A DNA stretch of 12,490 nt from Methanobacterium sp. (GCA_019084405.1 JAHRFX010000004.1:1-12490); one strand, 5' to 3'; positions 1-6,994 are shown, counted from the first letter of the stretch. Made by a program: numbers and translations. Notes: a model not told the origin generated them from the sequence alone.

Positions 1-51
1 AATTATTATTCAAAGCACTTTTAGCTATTTCATAAGCCATATCTGCATACT
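1..51 (-). repeat. Inverted partial copy of the DsrE-like gene
   Basis: Read on the minus strand, these 51 bases are identical to bases 282-332, inside the first gene of the cluster. The match stops sharply at 51/52 and runs off the window on the left, so its full length is unknown. It covers codons 14 to about 31 of the gene (from the 242 start), with no start or stop. The two arms are 230 bp apart. It may be a real inverted duplication or a fold-back artefact of amplification or assembly. Confidence 0.95.
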
Positions 52-144
52 ATGCTTCCCTCATTATAAAAGTTTTTAGGTTTCTATTCCTGAAAATAAT
101 GAGTTTAAGACAAATAAAAAAGATTGTTTATTAAAACATCAATT

Positions 145-166
145 TCAAAAACCCCCAAGTTTTTGA
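145..166. repeat. Short hairpin upstream of the DsrE-like cluster
   Basis: TCAAAAAC (145-152) and GTTTTTGA (159-166) are perfect 8-base inverted arms around the loop CCCCAA. It lies between the inverted gene fragment and the first gene. It could be a terminator of whatever lies upstream, or a remnant of the rearrangement that made the inverted copy. Apart from this and a TATA-like ATTATTTATG near 188-197, I see no gene or RNA in bases 52-241. Confidence 0.5.
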
Positions 167-241
167 CAGTGTCTTAATTCCTGAGCAATTATTTATGTTG
201 GCTGAACCAATATGCATATTATGGAGGAATCTCCCCCTAAA

Positions 242-595
242 ATGTTGACCATACTCCTAACAGAGGGTCCTTACCAGTCACAGTATGCAGATATGGCTTA
301 TGAAATAGCTAAAAGTGCTTTGAATAATAATTATAGGGTTAATTTATTTTTATATATGGATGCTACTCACATACCTACAAAAGAGCAAAATCCAAACTCT
401 TTCCCCAATGTTGCCCATAAATTCCGAATTTTATTAGAAAAAGGTGCCAATATCAAAGCCTGTGTGCGTTGTTCTACCGCTAGAGGGCATAGTTGTACCC
501 AGGATCCCTACATTAAGGGAGTGGAAATTAAAACCGTTTATGAACTGGCTGCCTGGATAGGTAAAAGTGATCAGGTTATAAATTTAGGTGGTTGA
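242..595 (+). CDS. DsrE/TusD-like sulfur-relay family protein
   Basis: This is a small cytoplasmic protein (117 aa from ATG 242) of the DsrE/TusD fold. The N-terminal strand MLTILLTEGPY is followed by an ADMAYEIAKSAL helix, a second strand (VNLFLYMDA), and a cysteine-bearing stretch near residues 74-85 (Cys74, Cys77, Cys85). In TusD/DsrE a cysteine at about this place carries persulfide sulfur between proteins. It is the only one of the three DsrE-like proteins here with such cysteines, so it is the likely sulfur carrier. An in-frame ATG at 212 would add ten residues, but GGAGGA at 223-228 and the family-like start MLTILL favour 242; the 13-base spacing is long. A TATA-like sequence at about 188-197 would place transcription start near 215. 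The stop abuts the next start (595/596), so the two are surely co-transcribed. The sulfur acceptor is unknown. Confidence 0.85.
   Translation: MLTILLTEGPYQSQYADMAYEIAKSALNNNYRVNLFLYMDATHIPTKEQNPNSFPNVAHKFRILLEKGANIKACVRCSTARGHSCTQDPYIKGVEIKTVYELAAWIGKSDQVINLGG
282..332 (+). repeat. Second arm of the 51-bp inverted repeat
   Basis: This stretch inside the DsrE-like gene is the exact reverse complement of bases 1-51. It encodes the segment around residues 14-31, which contains the ADMAYEIAK helix. Base 281 and the complement of base 52 differ, which marks the inner boundary of the repeat. Confidence 0.95.
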
Positions 596-955
596 ATGGA
601 TGCAGTTATGTTAATAATTGATAAAGCCCCCTATGGGTGGGAAGATGCTTTCAGTGGTTTTTACGTGGCCATTGCATGTTTAAATATTGGAGTACCCAGT
701 GATGTCCTCCTTACAGGAGATGGAGTGTATGCTGCTCTTGAAGGCCAGGATAGTGAGATCAATATTGGCTTTCCCAGTGTGGAGGAATTAACCTATCTCA
801 TATTTCCTGAAGGCAATGTAATGGTACATGGCCCTTCCCTGGAAAGCAGAGGTTTTTTAGAAGAAGACCTGGTGGAATCAGCCGACCTGATTAGTGATGA
901 GGAGTTATATGAAATTTTAACCTCCCGCCATAACACCGCTTTTATACGTATTTAG
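596..955 (+). CDS. DsrE/DsrF (TusC-like) family protein
   Basis: This 119-aa protein has the DsrE-family pattern: strand MDAVMLIIDKAPYG, a helix ending in AIACLNIG, then the strand-turn DVLLTGDGVYAALEG near residues 36-50. The GDGVYA turn is shared with the other small DsrE-like protein at 1593-1916. Its single cysteine (residue 28) lies in the first helix, not at the carrier position, as expected for TusC/DsrF subunits, which are structural partners. Its ATG follows the upstream TGA with no gap, which suggests coupled translation. By analogy with TusBCD or DsrEFH it would join its neighbours in a hetero-oligomer; that assembly is inferred, not shown. The acidic C-terminal part (EEDLVESADLISDEELYEIL) has no recognised motif. 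Confidence 0.8.
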   Translation: MDAVMLIIDKAPYGWEDAFSGFYVAIACLNIGVPSDVLLTGDGVYAALEGQDSEINIGFPSVEELTYLIFPEGNVMVHGPSLESRGFLEEDLVESADLISDEELYEILTSRHNTAFIRI

Positions 956-967
956 GAGAGGAAAATT

Positions 968-1576
968 TTGGAAATGAAAGAATTAAAATATGAGGTCTTA
1001 AAAAGCGGATCTCTGGTAAAATCAGTTTCCATTAAAAATATAAACCCCTGCATAGCAACCGAAGGAAAGGTGAGGGTTTTAATGGAATTGGATTCTCCTC
1101 TGGATGAAATAATACCTCTTCTAGCTTCCACCTACCCTCCGGGTAAAACCAGTTACCTGGAAAAGAAAAAAATATTAACCTTATCTTTATTTGACCGTTT
1201 AATAACCCTTTATCCTTCAGGTAAAGTTACTATGAATAAAACCCGGAATAAAGAAGATGCTATAGAAGTTATATCCCGGATTATGAAGGATATTAATCAG
1301 GTTTATGACAATCAGGAAGATACTGATTCATCTGAAAACTTGAAAAGTCCCTCCAAGCTGGGACCCCTGGATATTCATCGCTGTTTACCCTAATCCAATT
1401 GTACTGATTGTGGTGAGAGCACCTGCATGGCCTTTGCCTTTAAAATATTATCCGGAGAACAGAAACTCAATAACTGCATTCCTCTGCATGAGCCCTGGAA
1501 TCAGGAGCAGTTGAAATGTCTAAAAAAAATGCTGGGACCTTCCCTCATGCAGACTTTAGGATGGGAAAGTTACTAA
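968..1576 (+). pseudogene. 4Fe-4S domain protein interrupted by in-frame TAA
   Basis: One reading frame runs from TTG 968 to TAA 1574-1576 (202 codons) with a single internal TAA at codon 142 (1391-1393). AGGAGAGG at 954-961 supports TTG 968; ATG 974 is the alternative. Codons 1-141 form an unrecognised domain, including LFDRLITLYPSGKVTM near residues 75-90. After the stop, the frame continues with Cys145, Cys148, Cys153 and Cys170 in the spacing C-x2-C-x4-C-x16-C. This pattern is typical of the 4Fe-4S domain of corrinoid/acetyl-CoA-synthase type proteins (Fes, PF04060). In that family the residues before the first cysteine often read LPKTNC; here they read LP-stop-SNC, so one base change in a Lys, Gln or Glu codon explains the TAA. 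No start codon lies between the stop and the first cysteine, so the cluster domain cannot be made alone. Only the 141-residue part (968-1393) is translated without readthrough. A sequencing error is possible. Confidence 0.75.
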
Positions 1577-1592
1577 TCAGGGTGAATAAATT

Positions 1593-1916
1593 ATGAATAT
1601 CGCTTTTTTAGTAACTAAAACCCCTCAGGAAGTAAGTTTTAATAATTTTATACAGATTTTAAAACTGTACTATGATGAGCATCAAATTCACCTCTATCTT
1701 ATTGGAAATGGAGTATATGCCACCGTGCCAGGACATGATTATACTTACCTACTAGCTCAGGCTGGGGAAAATTTAAGGATAAGTGCTTTTTCAGGAGATC
1801 TGGAAGCCCGGAGTATACATCCCGATCGGATGATTTCTTCTGTGGAAATTTTTAATATCTATGATGAGCTGGTGCTGGATTTGATGGAGAAAATAGATCA
1901 GGTTTTCAGTTTCTAA
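1593..1916 (+). CDS. DsrH/TusB-like DsrE-family protein without cysteines
   Basis: This 107-aa protein has the small alpha/beta DsrE/TusB layout: strand MNIAFLVTKTP, a helix near residues 16-28, strand IHLYLIGNGVYATVPG (32-47) and a short C-terminal helix. GNGVYA parallels GDGVYA in the TusC-like neighbour. It contains no cysteine at all, whereas TusB/DsrH proteins active in relay usually carry one, so any role here is structural or regulatory unless it uses partner cysteines. GGGTGA at 1580-1585 lies seven bases before the ATG and supports the start. It begins 16 bases after the Fe-S protein frame ends and is followed 12 bases later by the zinc-ribbon gene, consistent with one operon. The subfamily assignment rests on size, the shared motif and neighbours. 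Confidence 0.7.
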   Translation: MNIAFLVTKTPQEVSFNNFIQILKLYYDEHQIHLYLIGNGVYATVPGHDYTYLLAQAGENLRISAFSGDLEARSIHPDRMISSVEIFNIYDELVLDLMEKIDQVFSF

Positions 1917-1928
1917 AAGGGGAAAAAA

Positions 1929-2111
1929 ATGAATCCTAAAGCCCGGAAAAAATCTAAAAAAATGGTGGGTATACGCTGCCAGTGCCAGGATCGGACCGTG
2001 CCCATTACAAAAGAGAAAATGGATACAGTACAGTGCCCGGTATGTTTTAAAGTTTATAAATCCAATCGAAAGGATCCTATTTGTTTTTCCTGTAGATCTA
2101 AAAGAAGATGA
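1929..2111 (+). CDS. Small zinc-ribbon-like protein
   Basis: This is a 60-residue basic protein. It has a lysine-rich N-terminus (residues 4-11) and three cysteine pairs: Cys17-x-Cys19, Cys36-x2-Cys39 (CPVC) and Cys52-x2-Cys55 (CFSC). Two or three of these could bind one zinc in a ribbon. GGGG at 1917-1921, just before the ATG, is a fair ribosome site. It is the last gene of the DsrE-like cluster, twelve bases after the TusB-like gene. I do not recognise a specific family. The charge suggests nucleic-acid or ribosome contact, and the position suggests a link to the sulfur-handling genes. A tRNA or protein modification role is only a guess. Confidence 0.75.
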   Translation: MNPKARKKSKKMVGIRCQCQDRTVPITKEKMDTVQCPVCFKVYKSNRKDPICFSCRSKRR

Positions 2112-2120
2112 ATCATACGT

Positions 2121-2153
2121 GAAAAAATGGTGTTGATGTTGCTTAAAGCAACA
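2121..2153 (-). terminator. Hairpin plus T-run between convergent genes
   Basis: TGTTGCT (2137-2143) and AGCAACA (2147-2153) form a 7-base stem around a 3-base loop. Reading on the minus strand, the stem is followed by a run of six T (complement of 2122-2127). It overlaps the stop of the protease gene (2143-2145) and lies 26 bases past the end of the zinc-ribbon gene. It most likely ends transcription of the protease gene and may also block readthrough from the plus-strand cluster. Confidence 0.55.
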
Positions 2154-3300
2154 ACATGATTGACCGCCCCAGTCCGTATATTATACTGATGATGACTATG
2201 GAAGCCAGAACCAGTGATACTGAAAAGAGCAGGGGCCTGGCCTGATTATCAGATAATTTAAATTTTAAAAGTTCTTCCAGCATCAATCCACCATCCAGTG
2301 GCTTCACCGGCAATAAATTAAACCAGCCCACTCCAAAATTTATCAGAAAAATCCAAAATAACGCATCAGATAAATAAACCCATACCCAGGGTAAGGTTTC
2401 ACCATAAGTAGAAGCCACGTTTTCTTTTAGTACCTGATTAGGAGAAGTTCGGATGCCAATATAAGGTGCGCTTTCATTATTAGGATTTTGTCCCAGCTTT
2501 AGATTGAAAGTGCCCCCACTGGTTACAAAAGTAGCTTCCTGACCTACCTCCAGATTTTGTATGGCTTCCTGGAAAGTGGTGGCGTTGCTGATAGAAAAAC
2601 CATTAATACTCTCCAGTATCATTCCCTCTTCTAGAATTCCTTCTGCCGGGCTTCCTCCAACAACATTATTAATTATAATTCCGTCATTTTGAAATGTTGC
2701 AGGAAAAGCAAATCCAGTTATTCCTGTAACTACCAGAAATGCTATTAGAGCCAGCCCAAAATTAAAAAAAGATCCTGCGGCCAGAATTCTTAATCTAGGG
2801 ATTCTTTTTATTTTCTTGATTTGTTCTTCATCTGGTTCTACAAATGCACCAGGTAATATGGCCAGTAATAAAACCCCAATAGATTTAATTTCAACTCCCT
2901 CTACCCGGGCTAGTATCCCATGGCCAAACTCATGCACAATCATCACCGTAGCTATGCCCAGAAGTCCATATCCTAAAGGCGGCGTGATGGGGGAACCTGG
3001 TAGGTCTACTCCAGGAATAATAAGGGTGACTTGAGGAGCCACAAAAAGGGTCTCCAGGGATTGTATAAGTACAAATACAATGGCAAACATGGCTATAAAG
3101 GTTATGGGTATCCCCAGATTAAGCATCCATTTCCATAATCGTGTATGCCTCTGGGCAGTCCGGTCGATAAATCCCTTCATTTTCTGGGTTTTCCGCATAA
3201 TGATTGGGCCCTGAATATCTATTTTAAGTTTATCTCTAAAAAGTAAAGCCATTATCCAGATAACTACAAAGGCAATGGCATAGAACCATAAAGCATTCAT
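2143..3300 (-). CDS. M50 (site-2-type) membrane zinc protease with PDZ domain
   Basis: This 385-aa multi-pass protein has the hallmarks of intramembrane metalloproteases. HEFGH (residues 123-127) gives two zinc-binding His and the catalytic Glu. The second metal motif NLLPVKPLDGG (about 328-338) supplies the Asp. Between them lies a PDZ-like domain (about 207-270, with GGSPAEGILEEGMIL). Membrane segments are visible near 4-20, 65-82, 112-132, 173-193, 310-330 and 360-383. Such proteases cut membrane-bound proteins inside the bilayer, often releasing regulators or clearing signal-peptide remnants; the substrate is unknown. AGGTGATATA directly before the ATG (SD complement at 3306-3310) fixes the start. 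It follows moeA on the same strand after a 147-bp gap and is convergent with the DsrE-like cluster. No key residue is missing. Confidence 0.93.
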   Translation of the reverse strand: MNALWFYAIAFVVIWIMALLFRDKLKIDIQGPIIMRKTQKMKGFIDRTAQRHTRLWKWMLNLGIPITFIAMFAIVFVLIQSLETLFVAPQVTLIIPGVDLPGSPITPPLGYGLLGIATVMIVHEFGHGILARVEGVEIKSIGVLLLAILPGAFVEPDEEQIKKIKRIPRLRILAAGSFFNFGLALIAFLVVTGITGFAFPATFQNDGIIINNVVGGSPAEGILEEGMILESINGFSISNATTFQEAIQNLEVGQEATFVTSGGTFNLKLGQNPNNESAPYIGIRTSPNQVLKENVASTYGETLPWVWVYLSDALFWIFLINFGVGWFNLLPVKPLDGGLMLEELLKFKLSDNQARPLLFSVSLVLASIVIISIIYGLGRSIMLLL

Positions 3301-3439
3301 TATATCACCTTAAATCTCGTAAGTCTTATAAGAAAATATTTAATTAGATATTAATTCCAGTTTTTTTAGCACTCAAACTTAAGTATGGGACCTTAAACTT
3401 ATAAAACATTTGCCTGAATACTATCAAAATAATTATTAT

Positions 3440-3457
3440 AAGGTACGCTAGTACCTT
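3440..3457. repeat. Palindrome at the moeA 3' end
   Basis: AAGGTAC and GTACCTT are perfect 7-base arms around GCTA. The palindrome covers the last moeA codons and its TAG stop (3448-3450). On the minus strand it is followed by AT-rich sequence with short T-runs, so it may act as a terminator. Its core, GGTAC-N4-GTACC, resembles the palindrome in the moeA upstream region (4714-4727), so a shared protein-binding role is also possible. Confidence 0.55.
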
Positions 3458-4665
3458 ACAAAAGAATCAAAAAATAAGACTTCACATTCTTCCCCTGCTG
3501 CTATTCCTTCTGCTTCTGCTTCTATTACAATGTAACAGTTGGATTGTACCATGGATCGGATAACTCCCGATCCTTTACTTAAAACTGGATCCACATTTTC
3601 TCTTCCTGCATGGGCCCTTATATAGTCTGTGCGGCCCAGTTTAGATGGAATTTTCTGGGTGGCTTTTCTTTTAACCGTGGGTGGAAGGGGGGCTAATTTT
3701 TGCATTTTTAAAAGATAAGGCCTTACCAGGATATCAAACTGAACCATGGCCGCCACCGGGTATCCTGATAACATGAATACTGGTTTTTGATCCACCCTGC
3801 CAAATGCAACAGGTTTTCCCGGGCGAATACTGACCCCGTGGAATAGAACCTCTCCTATTTTTTCCACCACGTCCACCACCACATCACCCTTACTTATAGC
3901 AGTGCCTCCGGTGGTTATAATCACATCACATCTTTTAGCAAATTTTTTTATCTGCTGTTTTACCTGATTAGTATCATCCCTGGCATGAGTTACTAGAGGT
4001 ATTGCTTTGGTACTTTCTATTAGAGATTTTAAGGTATAATAATTAGAATTTATAACTTCAGCTTCGTTTATTTTGCTTTTATCCATTACCAGTTCATTTC
4101 CCGTTGTAATTATTCCTACCACTGGCTTTTTAAATATCTTCAATTCATTATGGCCTGCAGAGGAAATAATTCCCACATCCTGGGGCCTTAATTGTTGAGG
4201 GTTTTTAAGGAGTAAATCCCCTGATTTGAAGTCTTCCCCGGCAGGAGAAACATTTTCACCCGGCGTTATGCTGAATAATACTTCTAAATCATCCCCTTTT
4301 TCATAGGTGTACTCTTCCATAACTACCCCATTAGCTCCTTGAGGAATGGGGGCCCCGGTGGCAATTTTAATAGCTTCTCCTTTTTTAAGAATTAATTTTG
4401 ATTTTTTTCCAGCGCCTATACGATCAATAATTTTTAAATGCGCCGGGTTTTCCTGAGAAAATCCAAAGGTGTCTTCTGCTTGTATGGCAAAACCATCCAT
4501 GGCGGATCTATCAAATCCAGGGGAGTCCAGCGAGGCCCAGATATCTTGCGCCAGAACCCTCCCATAGGCCTGGTCCAGTTTAATTTTTTCGGTGCTATAG
4601 GGGATTTTTTCCTGGTTTATTATATTTAAAGCCTCTTCCAGAGGTATTAATTCCGATAAGAACAT
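3448..4665 (-). CDS. moeA: Molybdopterin molybdotransferase MoeA
   Basis: This 405-aa protein inserts molybdate (or tungstate) into adenylylated molybdopterin, the last step of molybdenum cofactor synthesis. Family motifs appear in order: DSPGFDRSAMDGFA (47-60), ATGAPIPQGANGVVM (102-116), GIITTGNEL (184-192), the MPT-binding loop TTGGTAISKGDVV (251-263), FHGVSIRPGKP (275-285) and SGYPVAA (300-306), followed by the C-terminal beta domain. The length is normal for the family. In a methanogen the cofactor would serve formylmethanofuran and formate dehydrogenases; that is family knowledge plus inference. The start MFLSELIPLEEAL is typical, though the ribosome site (GGGAAG) is weak. It is divergent from the ABC exporter operon, sharing a 172-bp intergenic region, and is flanked by the two related palindromes. 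Confidence 0.96.
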   Translation of the reverse strand: MFLSELIPLEEALNIINQEKIPYSTEKIKLDQAYGRVLAQDIWASLDSPGFDRSAMDGFAIQAEDTFGFSQENPAHLKIIDRIGAGKKSKLILKKGEAIKIATGAPIPQGANGVVMEEYTYEKGDDLEVLFSITPGENVSPAGEDFKSGDLLLKNPQQLRPQDVGIISSAGHNELKIFKKPVVGIITTGNELVMDKSKINEAEVINSNYYTLKSLIESTKAIPLVTHARDDTNQVKQQIKKFAKRCDVIITTGGTAISKGDVVVDVVEKIGEVLFHGVSIRPGKPVAFGRVDQKPVFMLSGYPVAAMVQFDILVRPYLLKMQKLAPLPPTVKRKATQKIPSKLGRTDYIRAHAGRENVDPVLSKGSGVIRSMVQSNCYIVIEAEAEGIAAGEECEVLFFDSFVRY

Positions 4666-4713
4666 GTTTCTACTTCCCTAACAATCTTTTAGTGGGGGTT
4701 GATTAGCTTTAAT

Positions 4714-4727
4714 GGTATGGTTATACC
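4714..4727. promoter_or_regulatory. Palindrome in the moeA/ABC divergent promoter region
   Basis: GGTAT and ATACC form perfect 5-base arms around GGTT; two further outer A:T pairs (4711-4712 with 4729-4730) extend it with one mismatch. On the minus strand it reads GGTATAACC, containing a TATA-like TATAA about 57-60 bases before the moeA start. A protein bound here could therefore control moeA. The operator role is inferred from position and symmetry. Confidence 0.4.
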
Positions 4728-4747
4728 TTTATTTTTATGGCAGTTTT

Positions 4748-4758
4748 CTATATAAATT
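4748..4758 (+). promoter_or_regulatory. Candidate TATA box of the ABC exporter operon
   Basis: CTATATAAATT is the best archaeal TATA-like sequence in the gap before the ABC operon. It would set transcription start near 4779 and leave a leader of about 58 bases. A second TATA-like CTATAAAT at 4816-4823 is too close to the ATG for a normal leader and would fit only an almost leaderless transcript. No clear ribosome site precedes the ATG. Confidence 0.35.
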
Positions 4759-4837
4759 CGTTGTTTAGAGTCTTTGAAAACGATATTTATTTTCTATTGG
4801 ATAAAATTTAATATGCTATAAATTCAATTAATTATTG

Positions 4838-5749
4838 ATGATAAAGATAAGCTCTTTAACCAAATACTTTGGTAAAATACAGGCTCTGGATAATTTAAAT
4901 TTAGAGATAAAAAAAGGAGAGCTTTTAGGATTGATTGGGCCCAATGGTGCCGGAAAAACCACGGCCATCAGGATAATTTCCTGCATTCTCCAGCCAGATC
5001 AGGGTCAGGTTATGGTGGGGGGTTATGATGTTCAGGAAAATCCCCTGGAAGTAAAATCCATGATTGGGTATCTACCTGAGGAACCTAACCTTTATGAACG
5101 TTTCCGGGCCTATGATCTTTTGAAGTATTTTGGAGAATTGTATGGTGTTCCTTCTGGTGAACTGGAATCACGGATTGAAGAGTTACTGGAACTGGTGGGA
5201 ATGAAGGCCCGGGCTCAACATAGAATTAATACTTTTTCCAAGGGTTTAAGACAAAGAATTGGGATTGCCCGGGCCCTGATCCATGACCCGGATATTATTA
5301 TTTTTGATGAACCCACCATGGGTCTGGATCCCGCCACTTCCCTGGTAATCCGAGACTTTATTGAAAGTCTTAAAGGAGATAAGACCATTTTAATGTGCAC
5401 CCATTACATGGATGAAGCCGATGCCCTGTGTGATCGGGTGACCATTTTAAACCAGGGCCAGATACTGGATATGGGCAGTCCTCAAGAATTAAAGTCAAAA
5501 ATACATGGGGATATAATTTTAAATGTGTCTTTAAATGATCCTTCCCAGGTGAATCTGGCTGATTTTGAAAATATGGAGATGGTGGAAAAATTTACTTTAA
5601 AAGAGGACAAATTGATGTTATCTCTCCAGAGCAGGAGAGATATTTCCCGGATTATAGAATTCCTGGGTCCCAATTTAAAAGCAGTTCAAACCAAAGAACC
5701 CACCCTGGAAGATGTTTTTATCCAGAATGTGGCCAATCTAAATAAATAA
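4838..5749 (+). CDS. ABC exporter ATP-binding protein (NatA/ABC-2 type)
   Basis: This cytoplasmic ATPase (about 303 aa) powers the exporter formed with the next two genes. Walker A is GPNGAGKTT (about residues 34-42). The Q-loop region follows at MIGYLPEEPNLYE. The signature is FSKGLRQRIGIARAL (about 133-147), a common variant of LSGGQ in NatA-like proteins. Walker B is IIIFDEP with the catalytic Glu (about 153-159), followed by the D-loop GLDP and the switch His in CTHYMDEAD (near 189). An additional 80 residues at the C-terminus match the usual tail of ABC-2 exporter ATPases. A TTG at 4835 just before the ATG is possible, but I chose the ATG. The substrate cannot be told from sequence; sodium, drug or lipid export are family options. 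Confidence 0.95.
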   Translation: MIKISSLTKYFGKIQALDNLNLEIKKGELLGLIGPNGAGKTTAIRIISCILQPDQGQVMVGGYDVQENPLEVKSMIGYLPEEPNLYERFRAYDLLKYFGELYGVPSGELESRIEELLELVGMKARAQHRINTFSKGLRQRIGIARALIHDPDIIIFDEPTMGLDPATSLVIRDFIESLKGDKTILMCTHYMDEADALCDRVTILNQGQILDMGSPQELKSKIHGDIILNVSLNDPSQVNLADFENMEMVEKFTLKEDKLMLSLQSRRDISRIIEFLGPNLKAVQTKEPTLEDVFIQNVANLNK

Positions 5750-5771
5750 GTAACTAATTACCGGTTTTACC

Positions 5772-6974
5772 ATGAGTTCCTGGACCATCACCAAATGGGA
5801 ATTGAAAAATACCCTGCATAACCGTAAATTTATTCTAATATTCTTTTTACAATTAGTGGTGCTCTTAATGATGGTCCTATTTTTTAGTAGCTTCATGGAA
5901 GGAATAGAATCAGAAGAAGGAATTTCACTCACACCCTCCCTGAACCAGTTTGCATCACTGGATATTTATGATCCTCAGAATATTTTAATTAACCAGTTAA
6001 ACCCGGAAATCCTAGAAATTAATTCAAATAAAATAGATATAGCTTTAAACCGTTTGGAAGGTGGTGATGTTACGGGAGTATTGATTTTACCTTCATCAGA
6101 TGATTTTAATCTGGAAGAAATTAAGCCAGTCCCGGTAAACTTATATATAGATTATGAAGACCCAAAAAGAAGCGTGATTAAAGATGAAGTATCTACCGCC
6201 CAAAATAAAGCATCTTCCCTTATATCCGAAAGATGGATTAATGATTTAACTCCTCAACAAGAAGTAAGCCAGCCCCAGATTCAAGAAGAAACTCAAGGAG
6301 AAGCACTTCCTCTGCAGCTAATTAATAAAGTAATGACTGCCGTTTTGTTATTTTTACCCTTATTTTTATTTGGAAACCTGATTGTGGATAGTATAGTAGG
6401 GGAAAAAGAAAGGAAAACAGGGGAAATATTAATAGCAATGCCTCTTTCCCGATCAAATATTATACTGGGTAAAAGTATGGCGGTGATAATCACCATGGCC
6501 CTGCAGGTAGCATTATGGATGGTATTAATGATTTTAGCAGGTTATTCTATTGAAAATCCCGGGCTGGTGTACCTGATTGTGGTCACTACCGCTTTGCCTA
6601 TTGTGGGTTTAACTAGTATTATTGCTGCTTTTAGTAAAAATTATAAAGAGGCAGGAATTGGGATAACTTTTGCCTATGTGGCCATAATAGGTTTTTTGAT
6701 AGTACCGGCACTAGCTTACATCTCCCAGCAGGGAAGATATGTTAGTGCCTCTACCATGACCCTGGCTATTAAGGTTTTCTCAGGTGAACCTCTTTCCCCA
6801 GGCGATATCATTGTACCATTTACCTCACTACTCTTAATTAGTTTAATCTCATATTACATTTCTATATGGCTTTTTAAAAGGGATGACATAGTATTCGGCC
6901 CCCGTCCAGGAATATTAAGATTGTTATTCGAATTTGCAACTTTAAATAAGGTTGTCAATTATTTTAAAAAATGA
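5772..6974 (+). CDS. ABC-2 family permease subunit 1
   Basis: This 400-aa membrane protein has the ABC-2/NatB layout: one N-terminal membrane helix (about 19-40), a large extracytoplasmic domain (about 42-182) and five helices in the C-terminal half (near 187-206, 236-258, 265-287, 298-318 and 347-367). The cytoplasmic coupling segment DSIVGEKERKTGEILIAMPLS (about 206-226) is characteristic and recurs almost unchanged in the next gene. It starts 22 bases after the ATPase stop, with no strong ribosome site before the ATG. It probably pairs with the second permease as a heterodimer on the ATPase dimer. The loop at about 160-180 is rich in Gln and Glu. Nothing suggests damage. Confidence 0.92.
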   Translation: MSSWTITKWELKNTLHNRKFILIFFLQLVVLLMMVLFFSSFMEGIESEEGISLTPSLNQFASLDIYDPQNILINQLNPEILEINSNKIDIALNRLEGGDVTGVLILPSSDDFNLEEIKPVPVNLYIDYEDPKRSVIKDEVSTAQNKASSLISERWINDLTPQQEVSQPQIQEETQGEALPLQLINKVMTAVLLFLPLFLFGNLIVDSIVGEKERKTGEILIAMPLSRSNIILGKSMAVIITMALQVALWMVLMILAGYSIENPGLVYLIVVTTALPIVGLTSIIAAFSKNYKEAGIGITFAYVAIIGFLIVPALAYISQQGRYVSASTMTLAIKVFSGEPLSPGDIIVPFTSLLLISLISYYISIWLFKRDDIVFGPRPGILRLLFEFATLNKVVNYFKK

Positions 6975-6994
6975 AATATTTGTAGAGTGAAATA

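Noticed and set aside
167..185. CAGTGTCTTAATT resembles the IS end CAGGGTGTCTGATTT
   Set aside because: The likeness needs a gap, the orientation would place the element inside the DsrE-like gene, and no partner repeat was seen.
1391..1393. TAA read as a recoded amino acid
   Set aside because: Known archaeal recoding uses TAG or TGA. A single substitution or sequencing error is simpler.
4438..4629. Plus-strand 63-codon frame opposite moeA
   Set aside because: It is antisense to the conserved N-terminal part of MoeA and has no ribosome site or recognisable motif.
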